Shown here one piece after another: positions 21,173-33,610 of a stretch of 64,000 nt of DNA; position 1 is the stretch's first letter; each line of letters opens with the position of its first letter. Source of the stretch: Aporrectodea caliginosa (taxonomy: Eukaryota > Annelida > Clitellata > Crassiclitellata > Lumbricidae); NCBI GenBank assembly GCA_020284085.1, contig JACEVL010000694.1:1-64000 (forward strand), given 5' to 3'. Below the pieces are notes generated by a model that saw only the letters and a list, made by a program, of their open reading frames with translations, was not told where the DNA came from and did not search any database. The position numbers and the translations under genes are program-made.

Positions 21173-21189
21173 CAGTGCATTCCACTTTT

Positions 21190-21640
21190 TTCAACGCACA
21201 TTTTTCAAATATTAATTTTGATATGTCATGTTTTTACAAGCAATTAATATATGATCAATGGTTTCAGGCACCTGGCATTCAGAACATAAATCCGTTGTGC
21301 TTTTACCTATATGTTTCAACCACGTATTAGTTAAGATATGTCCCATTCTAAATCTGGTAATTGGAACTTCACGTTTCCTTAGAGAGTCTGTGAATTTTAC
21401 ATTTGTGGATACCAAAGGCTGAATAGATTTATAAAATCTTCCTTTTGATTCAAGATTATATTCAATTTGCCATTTATTAGTTACATAACTCCTTATTAAA
21501 GAATAGATTTCCTTTAATTCCAAATAATTTGTTGAATTAATCTCAGATATTTCCAGCCCCTTCTTTGCCAACGTGTCTGCCATTTCATTTCCAGATAAAC
21601 CGACATGACTCGGGATCCATGCTACGAGAACTGAGTACTA
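21190..21640 (-). mobile_element. I-clade-like LINE, RNase H and C-terminal fragment
   Basis: The minus strand reads VAWIPSHVGLSGNEMADTLA, the C-terminal part of an RNase H domain, then SLRKREVPITRFRMGHILTN and a CSEC...HILIAC knuckle-like motif. These follow the reverse transcriptase in I/Jockey-like LINEs. The frame is open for 124 codons but truncated at both ends. The same family occurs at 28,934-29,211. Confidence 0.75.
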
Positions 21641-21659
21641 TGTTTTAGTTTATTAATAC

Positions 21660-21768
21660 ATCTACCGATGGATGGATCCACAGTTTAACGGCAGCTTATG
21701 ACAACATAGGCCGTTGCCGCCGACAAAGATTAGTTTTGGCATATTACAGCTCTTACTAATCTACCGAT
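21660..21768 (-). mobile_element. Mini-element copy with 10-bp target-site duplication
   Basis: The element 21,670-21,758 is flanked by ATCTACCGAT at 21,660-21,669 and 21,759-21,768. It ends TTACAGCTCTTACTA. Its sequence is very close to the copy at 234-324. Confidence 0.8.
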
Positions 21769-21789
21769 AAGATATAACTGATTTATTTA

Positions 21790-22360
21790 TAGGATCCATC
21801 GAAATCGGGTTAAAGGTGTCTAAGGAGAGCATTAAATTGTCTAGCGTTTAACGCCATCTGTCACCTCCTGAGCCGTTGACGCCAACACAAACTCACCTCA
21901 CAAGATTATCAGACCCCATATTTATAAAAAAAAGTCCAACATTTCACGACAGGGTTTCATTATTTATTTCTTACAGAAATTTACTTAGCGCCAATCAATA
22001 TCATCAGAGTCGCCATCGCGATTTTTAAAGCCTCTGAAAAAAGAAATATCATCAGCAGCAAAACAGTGGATTTGATCCCCGACCGTTGATATTTCAACAC
22101 TACACCAGAGCGCATCCCGGTTGCTGATTACAACATACAATGGATGTTAATATCCCAGAAAAGTCCGATGACACCCAACTGCGTTGCTTCGGAGGATAGT
22201 ATCCATTGCTTAGTTAAACTTTGTGAATCCAGGGCTTTAATGGACAAATTTTAGCTCGTGCTTAACTATTAATTATACAGTGGTCGTCTTAGACACCTTT
22301 AAAACAATCGTACAGATGCTATAAATTCAGCAAATATCGTTTAATCACTAGTCTAGATAC
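21790..22360. repeat. Module C copies in both orientations
   Basis: Plus copy at about 21,810 (AAAGGTGTCTAAGGAGAGC, GTTTAACGCCATCTG). Minus copy at about 22,280 (GTCGTCTTAGACACC, ATAAATTCAGCAAATATCG). Between them, 22,065-22,130 looks like a decayed tRNA-like SINE head (GATCCCCGACCGTTG). Confidence 0.55.
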
Positions 22361-22376
22361 TAGATTAAATGTAATG

Positions 22377-22538
22377 AGCTGTAATATGCCAAAACCAATC
22401 TTTGTCGGCGGCAACGGCCTATGTTGTCATAAGCTGCCGTTAAACTGTGGATCCAATCCAATCCAACCCAGAAATAATCTTTGTCGGCGGCCACGGCCTA
22501 AGTTGTCATCAGCTGCCGTCAAACTGTGGATCCAACCC
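22377..22538 (+). mobile_element. Two mini-elements in tandem
   Basis: Copy one at 22,377-22,470 is complete (GAGCTGTAATATGCC to (AATCC)n). Copy two at 22,471-22,538 lacks the first ~20 bp. A similar dimer sits at 61,071-61,241. Confidence 0.75.
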
Positions 22539-22719
22539 ATGTCTTTGATATAGCTCTCCGACATTCCCATGCAATAAACTCAGCCAATGCGTTTAATCCT
22601 TGCATTTCATCAAATTTACCACATTCATAGGGTAAGATCGACGTTAACGGTTCTTAGCGGACACAAAATTATGTAACGAATACAAATAGAAAGAGTCAGA
22701 TATTAAATGCCTCATAATA

Positions 22720-22870
22720 TTTATAAAGAAGGCTGCTTCTTATCATGCCAAATCCAGACTTCTCTGTGAACTATGTAATATTTCGTAATCTAATTTCGAT
22801 AGCACCGGATGATAAAACCAAGTCGCAATCAGGTCAACTTCCAGAAGATCCATTCCCTAAGACAGAGAGA
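22720..22870 (+). repeat. Repeat family R3
   Basis: AAAGAAGGCTGCTTCTTA, CCAGACTTCTCTGTGAACTA, AATATTTCGTAATC and ACCAAGTCGCAATCAGGTC. At the point where the 16.4-kb relative carries the MITE, this copy is continuous. Confidence 0.7.
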
Positions 22871-23084
22871 CAACCCATCGTAGATAAACAATCGAATGTC
22901 GTTAAAGTCTGGATCATTATTATAATAATTTGAACCGTCTTAAGTTGACAATGAAATAAACGACTGAGCAGAACGAACAGATGCAGGGACTGATCAGAAG
23001 TATTTTGGCTAGAGTCCAATGTTTATAAAAAATAACGCACAGGGCTTATAATACGAACAAGTTCCCTTGATCTTACTATGGCAG

Positions 23085-23230
23085 TGTACTGACTATTGCT
23101 GCGTTGGCTAAGGGACGCAAGTGGAGCAGACATTTAGACATTTATTCCTCCTATGGCGTGGTTTTGAACCCCTGAACTTTCGGGCGAAAGTGCAGCACTC
23201 TAACAACTACACTATAGCGCAGCCAAATAC
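23085..23230 (-). mobile_element. SINE-4-like copy (tRNA-derived)
   Basis: On the minus strand the head reads GCGCTATAGTGTAGTTGTTA and GGGGTTCAAAACC (B box). It is followed by a body whose plus-strand signature is GTTGGCTAAGGGACGCAAG. Relatives are at 28.5, 28.8, 32.7 and 53.0 kb. Confidence 0.55.
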
Positions 23231-23544
23231 AATGAATAACGCAGGTTCACACCGTTTAGTGGCTGCTTATCGACACTGTGTCATAATAAAGGTGACTAGA
23301 GTCGCCCTTCTCCTTTCTCCAGGCTACAGACTGGCACGACCACACGTAGGATAGTAGCGGAGTGTAAATGGCTTGCGTCATTGTTTAGCTGAACGTTGTG
23401 GATTCCAATGTCGTTTACGTCAATCTCACAATGCAATGCTCTCCATAGACACCTTTAATACGTCTTCGGTCGATATTATAAAAATATATCTGTCGCGTTG
23501 AACATTACATTAAATCGTTTTCTACTCGCGGTTAATCTTGCGAT

Positions 23545-24170
23545 GGGATCCACAGTTTAGCGGCAGCTTATGACAACATAGGCTGGACTGTCAATCGAGA
23601 GGTCTAGGGTTAAAATCCCAGGCGGGGCAGAAATTTGGTTCGAGATTTGGGCTGCTTGCGCCTTCTAGCCAACTCCGCTATAATGAGTACTCTTTCTTTT
23701 CGCTGTTTGTGTGAAGATCAGACGGCGATGGAGAGGAGTGGCCACCAAAACTAAGATGCAGAGGCTAAAAAATTTGAAGCCTCTGACACTTCGCCCATGA
23801 CTGACTCTCACGAGAAGCAGAGGGAACTGCTCTTCCACTCTTCTTCTTCCTTGGGATTTGAGCCTGATGCTTTCGGATGAGCACATCACACAACAATAGA
23901 AACTATTGCGCAGATTCAATCCCGTCTTATAAGGCAGCAAGTTTGGTTTAACGACGCTGTGTCATAACGAAGCAGACTGGCGGGTGGCCAGTCTGCTTCC
24001 TCGCCGTCTCATCTTCTCACAGACGGTGTACGGTCAGTGTACTCATTATAGCTGAGTTGGGTAGGGGCGCAGGAGAAGCAGAAATCCCGATACAAAATTA
24101 TGCCCTGGTGGGGATCCGAACCCCGATCCTCAGTTGACAGTCCTACAGGCTAATTGCAAACGATCACGCG
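23545..24170. repeat. Mini-element stub and inverted pair of tRNA-Asp-like units
   Basis: A mini-element stub at 23,545-23,583 runs directly into a plus-strand unit (GGACTGTCAATCGAGAG, 23,584-23,950). At about 23,965 the same family restarts on the minus strand (GTGGCCAGTCTGCTTCC to GGGGATCCGAACCCCG). The two halves form a long imperfect inverted repeat. Confidence 0.65.
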
Positions 24171-24299
24171 CAATATAAGTCGATGTATCTATCGATTATG
24201 TAATGTATTGTAACAAACCCTATGTAGCAATGGTTCGTTCTCAGTGCGCTTCAGGCATGGAAGTCAATTGGTTTGAGCGCTCGCCTTGTAAAACCGTAA

Positions 24300-24400
24300 G
24301 ATGTCGCTGAACAATGGGTGATGCTTTGGTCTCATTAGACACCGCTAAAACGCTCTCAACCTGAATATAAATTCAGCGACTGCCCTTTATCGCTATATCA
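24300..24400 (-). repeat. Module C, inverted
   Basis: TAAGATGTCGCTGAACAATGG, TTAGACACCGCTAAAACGC and ATAAATTCAGCGACTGCCC. Confidence 0.65.
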
Positions 24401-24424
24401 TTAGACAATTCACAGTGCTTTCAT

Positions 24425-24930
24425 TGCAACGAGAGGAGAGTAGGGGTTCGATCCTCCTCCTCTGAGACGGTTTCTGTACAGTGTATAGAGACATTGATCA
24501 AGTCCTTCACTCACAGTTGCTCAGCGCCATCGATTGATGTTTGGTTATTATTACAGTGGTGCTTAATAAATGCACAAATATAATAAATATGTATGATTAT
24601 GATTTGGGCTCCTTGCATCTCATTGCCAACTCCATTACAGTGATACAGTGATCTACGCTGTTGGTGGGAAGATGAGACGGCGAGGGAGAAGACTGGTCAA
24701 CCGCTCTCAGCTGCAAGAGGTTAAGAAATTTAAAGCCGCTAACACTTCACCAATGGCTGACTCTCTTAAGAAGCTGTTCCTCTTGTTTTTCTCCTTCTCA
24801 CGATTTGAACCTAATGCTTTCGGATGAGAATATCACACAGAAATAGAAACCATTGCACAGATTCAAACCCTTCTGATAAGTCGGTAGGTTCAGCTTAGCG
24901 ACGCTGTCCTCACAATTTATATGCTTAGCG
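24425..24930 (+). repeat. SINE-2 followed by tRNA-Asp-like unit body
   Basis: SINE-2 (24,425-24,600) keeps GGGGTTCGATCC (B-box-like), GTCCTTCACTCACAGTTG, CAGCGCCATCGATTGATG and GGTGCTTAATAAATGC. From 24,600 the body of the tRNA-Asp-like unit follows without its head, into module N at about 24,925. Confidence 0.65.
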
Positions 24931-25094
24931 TCGCTCTCCTTATTCTAATCTTCGGACTGGCACTACCCTATGGTCAGCCAATTTCCGTCTTGTGGATATG
25001 TCTTGTGGCCGCCGACCGTTAACCAGTTTCTACGAACTTGTCTGCGGTGTCGTCGAAGCAAGACTTAATTATCCTTCTCAGATTGATTTCTCGA

Positions 25095-25715
<621 letters not shown>

Positions 25716-25849
25716 GGCATTATAGGCATATCATATTATGGCAATTAACGCCACTCATAGTTATAGAGGTTTTTATTTGATTTATCTGTCTTTATTTAAA
25801 TACAAATGCAAGACTTTCCTACAAACAAGCCAGTCACCAGTCCTCAAAC

Positions 25850-26540
25850 CCGTCAGATTTCGTTTAGCAATGGATAATGCGATTGTGGTCTCTACCGACA
25901 ATATAAATTAGGAAATTTGGTCACCGAATGTATGTGGAGGGGTGATTTCGATTTGAAAGACTCTATTAGGCAAACGCAACAGTAAGCTTGAAATTACTAA
26001 CTGTTTGATTGAGCGCCTGTGACTGGGTTCGTTCCTTCTACCTAACTTTCTCGGGCGCTGTATAAATCTCGAGATAACGATAGAAACACGTGCATCCATA
26101 CACTACTCACTACTCAGGTAAGGCAAGTTCAACGTCAACGGTCCTGAACACCGTCAGATTTCGTTAACAGTAAATAATGCGATTGTGTCGTTAAACACCT
26201 TTAAAAGTGCTCTACTGACGATATAAATTCAGAAACTGCGTTTGGTTATTGAATTGATTTTATGTCAATGTAGAGTGATCTCGACTTGAAAGGCTCTGTT
26301 ATCCAAACGCAACAGTTGAAAACTGTTTCCTACTTATCGTAGCATCGAAATTACAAAAGCGCCGTCTTAGAAGTTAAGCGAAGGGCACCTACTTATTCAC
26401 GAGCGCTGCGTAGCATCAGAAAACTCGTTTGCCATATACCGGCGACAATGACGGAGACTTATAATCTTACCTGCCTATCGATTCTGTTTTGACTGAGGGC
26501 CTGTGAATGAGGTCGCAACCTGTACGTATCTTTTTCGGTA
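25850..26540 (-). repeat. Module C copies and LINE-like 3' ends
   Basis: TGATTGAGCGCCTGTGAC with GCTGTATAAATCTCGAGA (26,005-26,080), GTTAAACACCTTTAAAAG at about 26,195 with ATATAAATTCAGAAACTGCG, and TTGACTGAGGGCCTGTGAATG at about 26,490. Confidence 0.6.
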
Positions 26541-26569
26541 CATGCATATTGCATACATTATTATACTGC

Positions 26570-27350
26570 AACGGAATCTATGAGCAAACGAAAGTATTAC
26601 TGAATGAATAAATGGCTCATTTACGCATGACAGAAATTACACATGACCGAATTTAGGCACGAACGAAATCAACCTGTGACTGCATTTTCACATAACTGAA
26701 TTTACTCATGACGGAATTCATAATAATGGCTTCTGAATGACTTACCCTTACGCGCATGTTTACTGCCATCGTCATGGAATCTCCGGCATAAAACCTGTCT
26801 GCTCACCAGTCCTCTCTAATTATACGCTCCTTGGCAATTCAGGTAATCGTATGATACGACCTCTCTCAATTAAACCATTCACAATCGTTCATGGGTTCCC
26901 ATCCTAGAGAGCAATTGCCTACCACAGAATTGAAAGGTATTTTAACGTACTATAATTATTAAAATATCCTGATACATACATTCAGTTCAAAGAGTTCATT
27001 TGACAGTAATCACTAACTTCAGTGCGTCATTGTCTAGTGATCAGCGTGATGAACTGTGAACCGAGAAGTCTAGGGTTCAAATCCCAACCAGGGAAGAAAT
27101 TTATTTCGACTTATGGGTTTCTGGCGCCTTGTAACCAACTCTGTCAAAAATGAGTACAATGGCCGTACGCTGTTGGTGGAATGAATGGACGGCAAGGTTG
27201 AGGACTGGCCACCCGCAATCATATGCAGAGGTTAAGAAATTTGAAACCGCTAGCCATTCACCCATGGCTGACTCTCAGGTTAAGCATGTTTTTCTTCTTC
27301 CTTCTTGAAAATTGAAGCTGATATTTTCTGACGAGCACATCACACATAAA
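26570..27350 (+). repeat. Duplicated block with tRNA-Asp-like unit
   Basis: 26,570-26,830 pairs with 610-860. The tRNA-like head at about 27,020-27,095 reads TGTCTAGTGATCAGCG and GGGTTCAAATCCC. The body contains TACGCTGTTGGTGGAATG. Confidence 0.65.
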
Positions 27351-27359
27351 TATATAGAA

Positions 27360-28340
27360 ACCATTGCGCGGATTCAAACCCTTCTGATAATTCGGTAGGT
27401 TCAGCTTAGCGACGCCGTGTGATCACGAAAATTATTAGCGACCCTGTGTCATAACGTTAATTATTAGCGACCCTGTGTCATAACGTTAATTATTAGCGTC
27501 GGTCTCCATATTCCAGTCTTCGGACTGGCACTAACTCATGGTAAGCAGTTTTCCGTTGTGTTGATACGTCTTGTGGCCGCCAAGGGCCGTTAACGTTGAC
27601 TTTCGCCTGTATGGCGGTTCTAATAATGCCGATGTCGATTGAAGCGCGCTTTGCGAATTTATAGGGTCTGAAGGAAGCGTTTTAAAGGTGTCCTATACGA
27701 TCACTATGTCATTAATTGTTTAGCGACATCTCGTGAACGCCGATGGCCGTTAACGTCGACATTACTATATGTGTGTGAACGTTTTAATAAACTGTGTTTA
27801 GTTAATTAGTAGCTGTTTAGCGATACTGTTTCAAACATAGGTGATCATCGTCGCCCTCCTCCCTTCTCCAGGGATGGGCCTGGCAATACTAGAATCCGGG
27901 TAGCGGTGGAGTTTTAAACCGGTGATTTGATTCATTATTTGATGTTTATCAACGTTGCATCATAACAAAAATGATTAGCGTCACCCTCCTCTTTTTGTCA
28001 GGCTTAGGACTGGCACTGCCAGAATGCGAGTAACAACCAAATGGGTTTCTGAGAACGCAGTATGAATTATTCCCTTGTTTTACGGAACCTTGTGGAATCC
28101 ATGGCCATTGACGTCAGCTTCACCTTACATTCAATTGGTCAAACCAAAGACGTACCTAGCGATAATAAGGTATTTCTGTTTAACGACACTGTATAGTAAC
28201 ATAGACCATTAGCGTCGCCCTCCTCCTTCATCCAGGCTTGAGACTGGCACCTAATGATAATACGCGACTGAGGAATTTCAAGATCGCCTGAAGACGTATT
28301 AAAGGTGTCTAAGGAGAGCATTGCATTATCTAGGGTTTAA
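27360..28340 (+). repeat. Array of modules N and C
   Basis: N at about 27,490, 27,850, 27,975 and 28,215. C at about 27,685 and 28,300. A 29-bp tandem repeat (ATTATTAGCGACCCTGTG) lies at 27,431-27,490. Confidence 0.65.
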
Positions 28341-28489
28341 CCACATCTAGCGACCACAGTTCTATCTTTTATACGGAATGAGACTCGATTTGACACAAAT
28401 CCTTTACTGAACATGAAGCTAATGTAAATAATTATGCATTGGGGTTATAGGACGTATTGGCTCCGTTGATCTTTCCAATGACAGTGTAC

Positions 28490-28870
28490 TAACTGCTGAT
28501 GCAATGGCTATGGTCGCAAGTGGAGCGGATATTTCGACAGATATTTCTCCCATGCCTTATATATATATTTGAACCCCAACTTGACAGTCCAGCACTCTAA
28601 GTAAAATGTAACATTTGTGATTATAGGCCACTGTAGAATGTAAACCAAAATGTGGTTATCATTTGGTTCAATAAACGATATACATACTTACTTTTACTAT
28701 ACCTCTGACAACATATTCACTATACATGTAGATGTGTTGGCTTGTGGTCGCAAATGGGGCGGACTTATCCAAAACAAAATTCTATCAGGATGGGAAATGG
28801 ATTTGAACCACTGACTTCTCTCAGTTGGCAATCCAACATTCCAATTACTACACAATTATAGCTCTCACCC
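28490..28870 (-). mobile_element. Two SINE-4-like copies
   Basis: Plus-strand signatures of inverted heads are TTGAACCCCAACTTGACAGTC (about 28,568) and ATTTGAACCACTGACTTC (about 28,800). Both are preceded by GGTCGCAA(G/A)TGG(A/G)GCGGA. AT-rich filler lies between. Confidence 0.5.
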
Positions 28871-28933
28871 CCGCATTCAAGGTATCTCGGAGGTTCTCAC
28901 CTTTCGAACATACCTGTTAACATTCGATGGCAC

Positions 28934-29211
28934 TCAAATGGGTTTCTGACAGTCATCCGGCGATATTACATAATTTCTCATTAAAGAATAGATTTCCTTA
29001 AATTCTTCGTAATTTGTTATATTAATATCAGGCATTTCAAGTCGTTTCTTTGTCAGCGTGTCTACCATTTCATTTCCACACAAACCGATATGACCAGGGA
29101 TCCATGCTACGAGAATATTACTATGTTTTATTTTATTAATATTATCTATGAATTTGAGAAAGGGATTAGGTTGTGAACGAGAACTATTCTCGTTTATAGA
29201 TATGGCTACAC
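28934..29211 (-). mobile_element. I-clade-like LINE RNase H, downstream half
   Basis: The minus strand encodes SVAISINENSSRSQPNPFLK, then LVAWIPGHIGLCGNEMVDTL, an RNase H C-terminal region closely like 21.6 kb. The frame is cut at 29,212 by a TTAA-flanked element. On the far side (30,178 onward) the minus strand reads IIFTDSL, the RNase H DS motif, in the same frame once a single TTAA is kept. Confidence 0.8.
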
Positions 29212-30177
29212 TTAACCCTCGGGCTACCAAGGGGGGGTGGTTACCACCCCCTTACGTTTTTATGCATACTTTTTTCCCATATGGAATATAATTTTGCATT
29301 TTAGGTAGCTGTAGCAGATTCATTGGCGCACATTTTGAGGTAAACATCGTGGTGGTAGCCCACGCCATTCAAAAGTTATACCTGATATACCCGAGGCACC
29401 AGGGGGGGTGGATACCACCCCCTTAGTTTTTCGACTATAGCTTATTGACTATTCTTCCTAGAAGAGAAACAATTATACCATTCTTTAGAGGGAATGCAGG
29501 GCTTCATTGGCGTACCTACATCTTTGTCTTATGAAAACCGGAAGTGATCAAAATAAATAATAATACGCGTAATATGCGTGAAAAATGGCTGAATGGAAGC
29601 ACTCCCCTTTAGTTTTTGTCTGTAGCGTATTCTTTTGTCTTCCTGGAAGAGAAACAAAGATACCATTCTTTAGAGGGAATGTAGGGCTTCATTCTCATAC
29701 CTACATCTTTGTCTTTCGAATACCGGAAGTCATCAAAATAAATAATAATAATACGCGTAATCTGTGTGAAAATGGCTGAATACAGCGTTGCAACGTAAAC
29801 CGATATATATATGTATGGATATATATGTATGGATGTACATTTATACTATATAAACATGTGTAGGGATGATTGTGTGCATCTTTTATACATAGATTAGTTT
29901 CAAAACACACATAATCTTATATTTGTTTATCCAAAAAGTACAAAATGTACGCAGTAATATAATATATTGCTAATTAATGGGTTCCGTTGTTAAAAGTGAT
30001 GTAATTTCGAGGTGCATTCACATAATGTACAACTAAATATACCATTCTGTGCAGAAATGAATGCTGAATCCATTGCTATATTACAAGTTATGTTATGTGA
30101 AACCAAACACAAAATCCAGGGGTGGTGGTAACCACCCCCCCCTTGGTAGCCGATGTCACAAAAAAAGCTTGGGTTAA
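29212..30177. mobile_element. piggyBac-type MITE inserted in an RNase H frame
   Basis: TTAA at 29,212-29,215 and 30,174-30,177. The left end is CCCTCGGGCTACCAAGGGGG. The right end read inward is CCCAAGC, then after a ~15-bp AT-rich spacer CGGCTACCAAGGGGGGGG. Both contain GGTGGTTACCACC palindromes, and a third G-rich copy lies at 29,400. It has no transposase frame. Inferred mobilised in trans by a piggyBac transposase. Confidence 0.85.
29430..29780. repeat. ~177-bp tandem duplication inside the MITE
   Basis: TACCATTCTTTAGAGGGAATG, then CTACATCTTTGTCTT, AAATAAATAATAAT and GTGAAAAATGGCTGAAT occur in order at 29,470-29,600 and 29,655-29,780. Confidence 0.8.
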
Positions 30178-30460
30178 CGAATCAGTAAATATGATCTATT
30201 AATTTGTATTTTGATTATCGTTTTCAAAACTATGCATTTGCTTAAATTATGGCTGTTAATTCAGCATATTAATTCAAGAAGTCACTTGCTATTCTATTAA
30301 ATTATGCAACTGTATGGGAGGTATGCAGAAAGTTTCCGAAATTATGATTTCAAGTTTAGCTCCATATGTATAAATTGATGTATAGTCAAGATATTTATTA
30401 ATAATTCTAACGAGGAGAGTCTGTCTTTTGTTTTATACGTTTCCTTAAGGACAGATCGAT

Positions 30461-31755
30461 GTGAATGGCATCACTGAGGTGACAGCACTTGTACTGCTTG
30501 ACTTGTCTGCTGCTTTTGATACTGTGGATCATTCTATTCTTCTTCATCGTCTTGAGAATTGGTTTGGGATCTCTGGCCCTGCACTAAATTGGTTTAGTAC
30601 TTATCTTAGTCCACGCACTCAATCAGTGTATTTAAATGGTAATTATTCATCTGATGCTTTGTTGACATGCGGTGTACCACAGGGATCAGTGCTTGGCCCT
30701 CTTTTGTTTACACTATACACGACACCATTAGGAGCGTTGCTTGATAATCATTCGCTGAGATATCATTTCTATGCTGATGATACTCAAATTTACATTTCAT
30801 TTGATAGTCTGTCATGTGACTCATCTATACAGATGTTGTCTGCTGTCTTTGATGAAGTACAGTCCTGGATGGCATCCAATAAACTCCGCCTTAACCCATC
30901 AAAGACTGAATTTCTGTTACTTGGCACTCCACTGCAACTTAAGAAATTTGATGGGCTTAAGTCATTGAAACTGGGTGACTCAGTTATTGAGCTGGCCGAC
31001 GCTGCACGCAACTTAGGCGTTGTTTTTAATTCTACCATGTCTCTCACTGGCCATGTAAACAGTATTTGTAAGTCATCCTATATGTTCATTCGTGACATAC
31101 GCAGAATTAGGCGTTATGTGCCCATGTCTGCAAGAATATCTTTGGCAAATGCATTGGTTTCCAGTCGCCTAGACTATTGTAACTCGCTTCTTACTGGTAT
31201 CAATAAATCAAACATACTGAAGCTGCAGAGGGTTCAGAACTCTTTGGCTAGAGCCATAACTAATACATCCAAATATGAACATATAACCCCTGTGCTTAAA
31301 TCTTTGCATTGGCTTCCTGTTCAGCAAAGAATTCGTTTCGTTTCAAACTGGGGCTCATAGTTTATAAAACTTTGAACTCTGGCCAACCACAATATTTAAA
31401 ATCTGTTCTTATTCCTCTGACTTATCATTATTCAATGAGGTCATCTGATTGTCGTTGTCTGGTCATACCTAAATCAAGAACTGTTCTCGGTGAACGAGCT
31501 TTTTCAGTATCTGGACCTACTTTTGGAACTCTCTTCCTGTGTCTGTACGCTGTGCTCAGTCGCTTGTGTCATTTCGTTCTCGGCTGAAAACTTACCTCTT
31601 TCAAATTGCTTATCCACCTTAGGCTGCCTCTCTGTCTCTTACAGACTGATCTTCTGGATGTTGACCTGATTACGGCTTGGTTTTGGTGTGCCATCGGTTG
31701 ATGCCTTGTGCATTAGACACCGGCGCAATAGAAGTTGCTAATTACATTACATTAC
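30461..31755 (+). mobile_element. CR1/L2-type LINE, 5'-truncated
   Basis: This is the longest reverse transcriptase remnant in the window. The frame 30,461-31,360 holds [41 protein letters not shown] (palm catalytic Asp pair), [14 protein letters not shown] and [11 protein letters not shown]. At about 31,310-31,340 the frame shifts and continues as [19 protein letters not shown] and ERAFSVSGPTFGTL. The endonuclease domain and first ORF are absent upstream of about 30,460. The 3' UTR carries GTGCCATCGGTTGATGCC and ends in a short (ATTAC)n tail near 31,755, the 3' signature of these LINEs. The enzyme would copy LINE RNA at a nicked target if intact; this copy is dead. Confidence 0.9.
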
Positions 31756-31919
31756 GCAGCTTTTTATTGATAAAATGGCGATTTAGTTCGCTGAGAATTT
31801 AAGGAGAACAAATGTTCAGTTCATTTTAAAATGGAATTTTGCTTATCAGAAGATGCGCTATAATAATTTGAACAATAGTGTTCAGGTTGTAGTCAAACGA
31901 TGAAACGCAACTAAAGAAT

Positions 31920-33610
31920 TTATAGCAACCGTCGAAGACGATTTAAAGGTGTCTAAGCAGAACATTAAAGCGTTCAACTTGCGACCTCCAGAGCTGTTAA
32001 CGTCGACTTCTACTTACCTTACATGATTCACGGACATAACTCCGCCACTGCACATCAGTGGATATATATTTGAGCCTTGATGAAGGATGAGGGCGAGACT
32101 CATGGTCTATATTATCACACAGTGTCCTTAAACTAAAACGCCTGCTGCTGCTTCTACTACTAGTACTACTATCACACAGTGTTGATCAAATGTCCAGCAT
32201 CTGACGACAGGGTTGTATTATTCATTTCTTAAAGTAATTTATATATTCAGAGGCTATGGTACTTTAACTGTTGAGATTTCAAATGCCTTCAAGGACAGAA
32301 ATATCATAAGTAGAACCTAAACAGTGGATATCAACCCCCGACTACTCTATTGACATTCCAGCACGTTAACCAATAGAGTTACTAGACAGTGTCTTATTTT
32401 ACCAGCGTTGGCTAGGGGGCGCAAGTTGACGACGACTTCTTACATTCAATTTATGGCACTTTCTTAATTAGCGGAAACAGATTGCGACTGACGAATTTAT
32501 ATGGTCAATATAAGCCGTATTAAAAGGTGTATAAGGACAGCATTGCATTGTACAGCGTTTATTTGTCGTCTGATGACCAGAGTTAAATGTTTAATAAACT
32601 TTGAGCCAAAACTTGAGAAACATTCTTTGGTGAGTATGAAGCAAATGCAAGGAATTGCGCTTAGGGGTGATAAGACGAATTAGATACATTTAATTGATCT
32701 TCCCACTGATAGTGTACTCACTATAGCTTCTTTGGCTATGGGGTGCAAGTGGAAAGCACATCTCGACAGAAATTCCTGCACTATAGCACGACACAATCGT
32801 TTTAGCGTAAATTGGTGATAAGTACCATTCCAGAATGCCACCAAAATATGATCGCACGTAACTGTGTTGCTAAGAACGTGGTATGAACTATTATCCATTG
32901 TTAAGCTGAACCGTGCGAATTCCAATTCCGTTGACGTCAACGTCACCTTACATTCAATCTATGCAAGCGTTAAGATCGCGACTAACGAATGTGTAAGATC
33001 GATTGAAGAAAATAATAGGAGAGCGTTGCATTGTTGACGGTTTCGTTTAGCGACCATAGTTCGATGTTTTATAAGCTATGAGCCCGAATTTGATGCAAAT
33101 TCTTCACTGAACAGGAAGCCAATGCAAAGAATTGAGCAAAGGGGTTATTAGATGAATTTGCTCTCTTGATCTTCCCACTGACATTATTGTCGGTCGGAAA
33201 ATGATGGTAAACAGCGATAAGCAGTTTACCATCTGTTGGCGCCTTCAGAAGGTTGCAATAACACAGCGTCGTTAAACTATGTACTGTATACACGAAAGAG
33301 ACTCTCGACTATTGCCATGCCATCGGGTGGTGTCAGTCTAAACAATGGATGTAGGAGGGCGTCGTCGTTTATCTCTTATGACAGAGCGTCCCTGAACAAG
33401 AATTAATCTACGAATGGAAATATACTTAATTGGAATACAAGTTAAAGATCGACTTATTAGCCTTGGCAGCCAACAGATATCGCTTAACAATTAACATTAT
33501 TGTGGTCGTCTAAGAAACCTCTAAAACGCTTTCTTCAGACGCTATAAATAAAGCCAATGCGTTTAATCGCTTAATATAAATCCGAAAACAGCGGGAAATG
33601 TCGACGTTAA
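31920..33610. repeat. Module C debris and a SINE-4-like fragment
   Basis: Plus C copies at about 31,945 and 32,525, minus C at about 33,510 (CTAAGAAACCTCTAAAACGC, ATAAATAAAGCCAATGCG). A decayed SINE-4 head lies near 32,690-32,790. Minus module N near 33,320. No gene. From 33,610 to 34,320 nothing is recognised. Confidence 0.5.
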
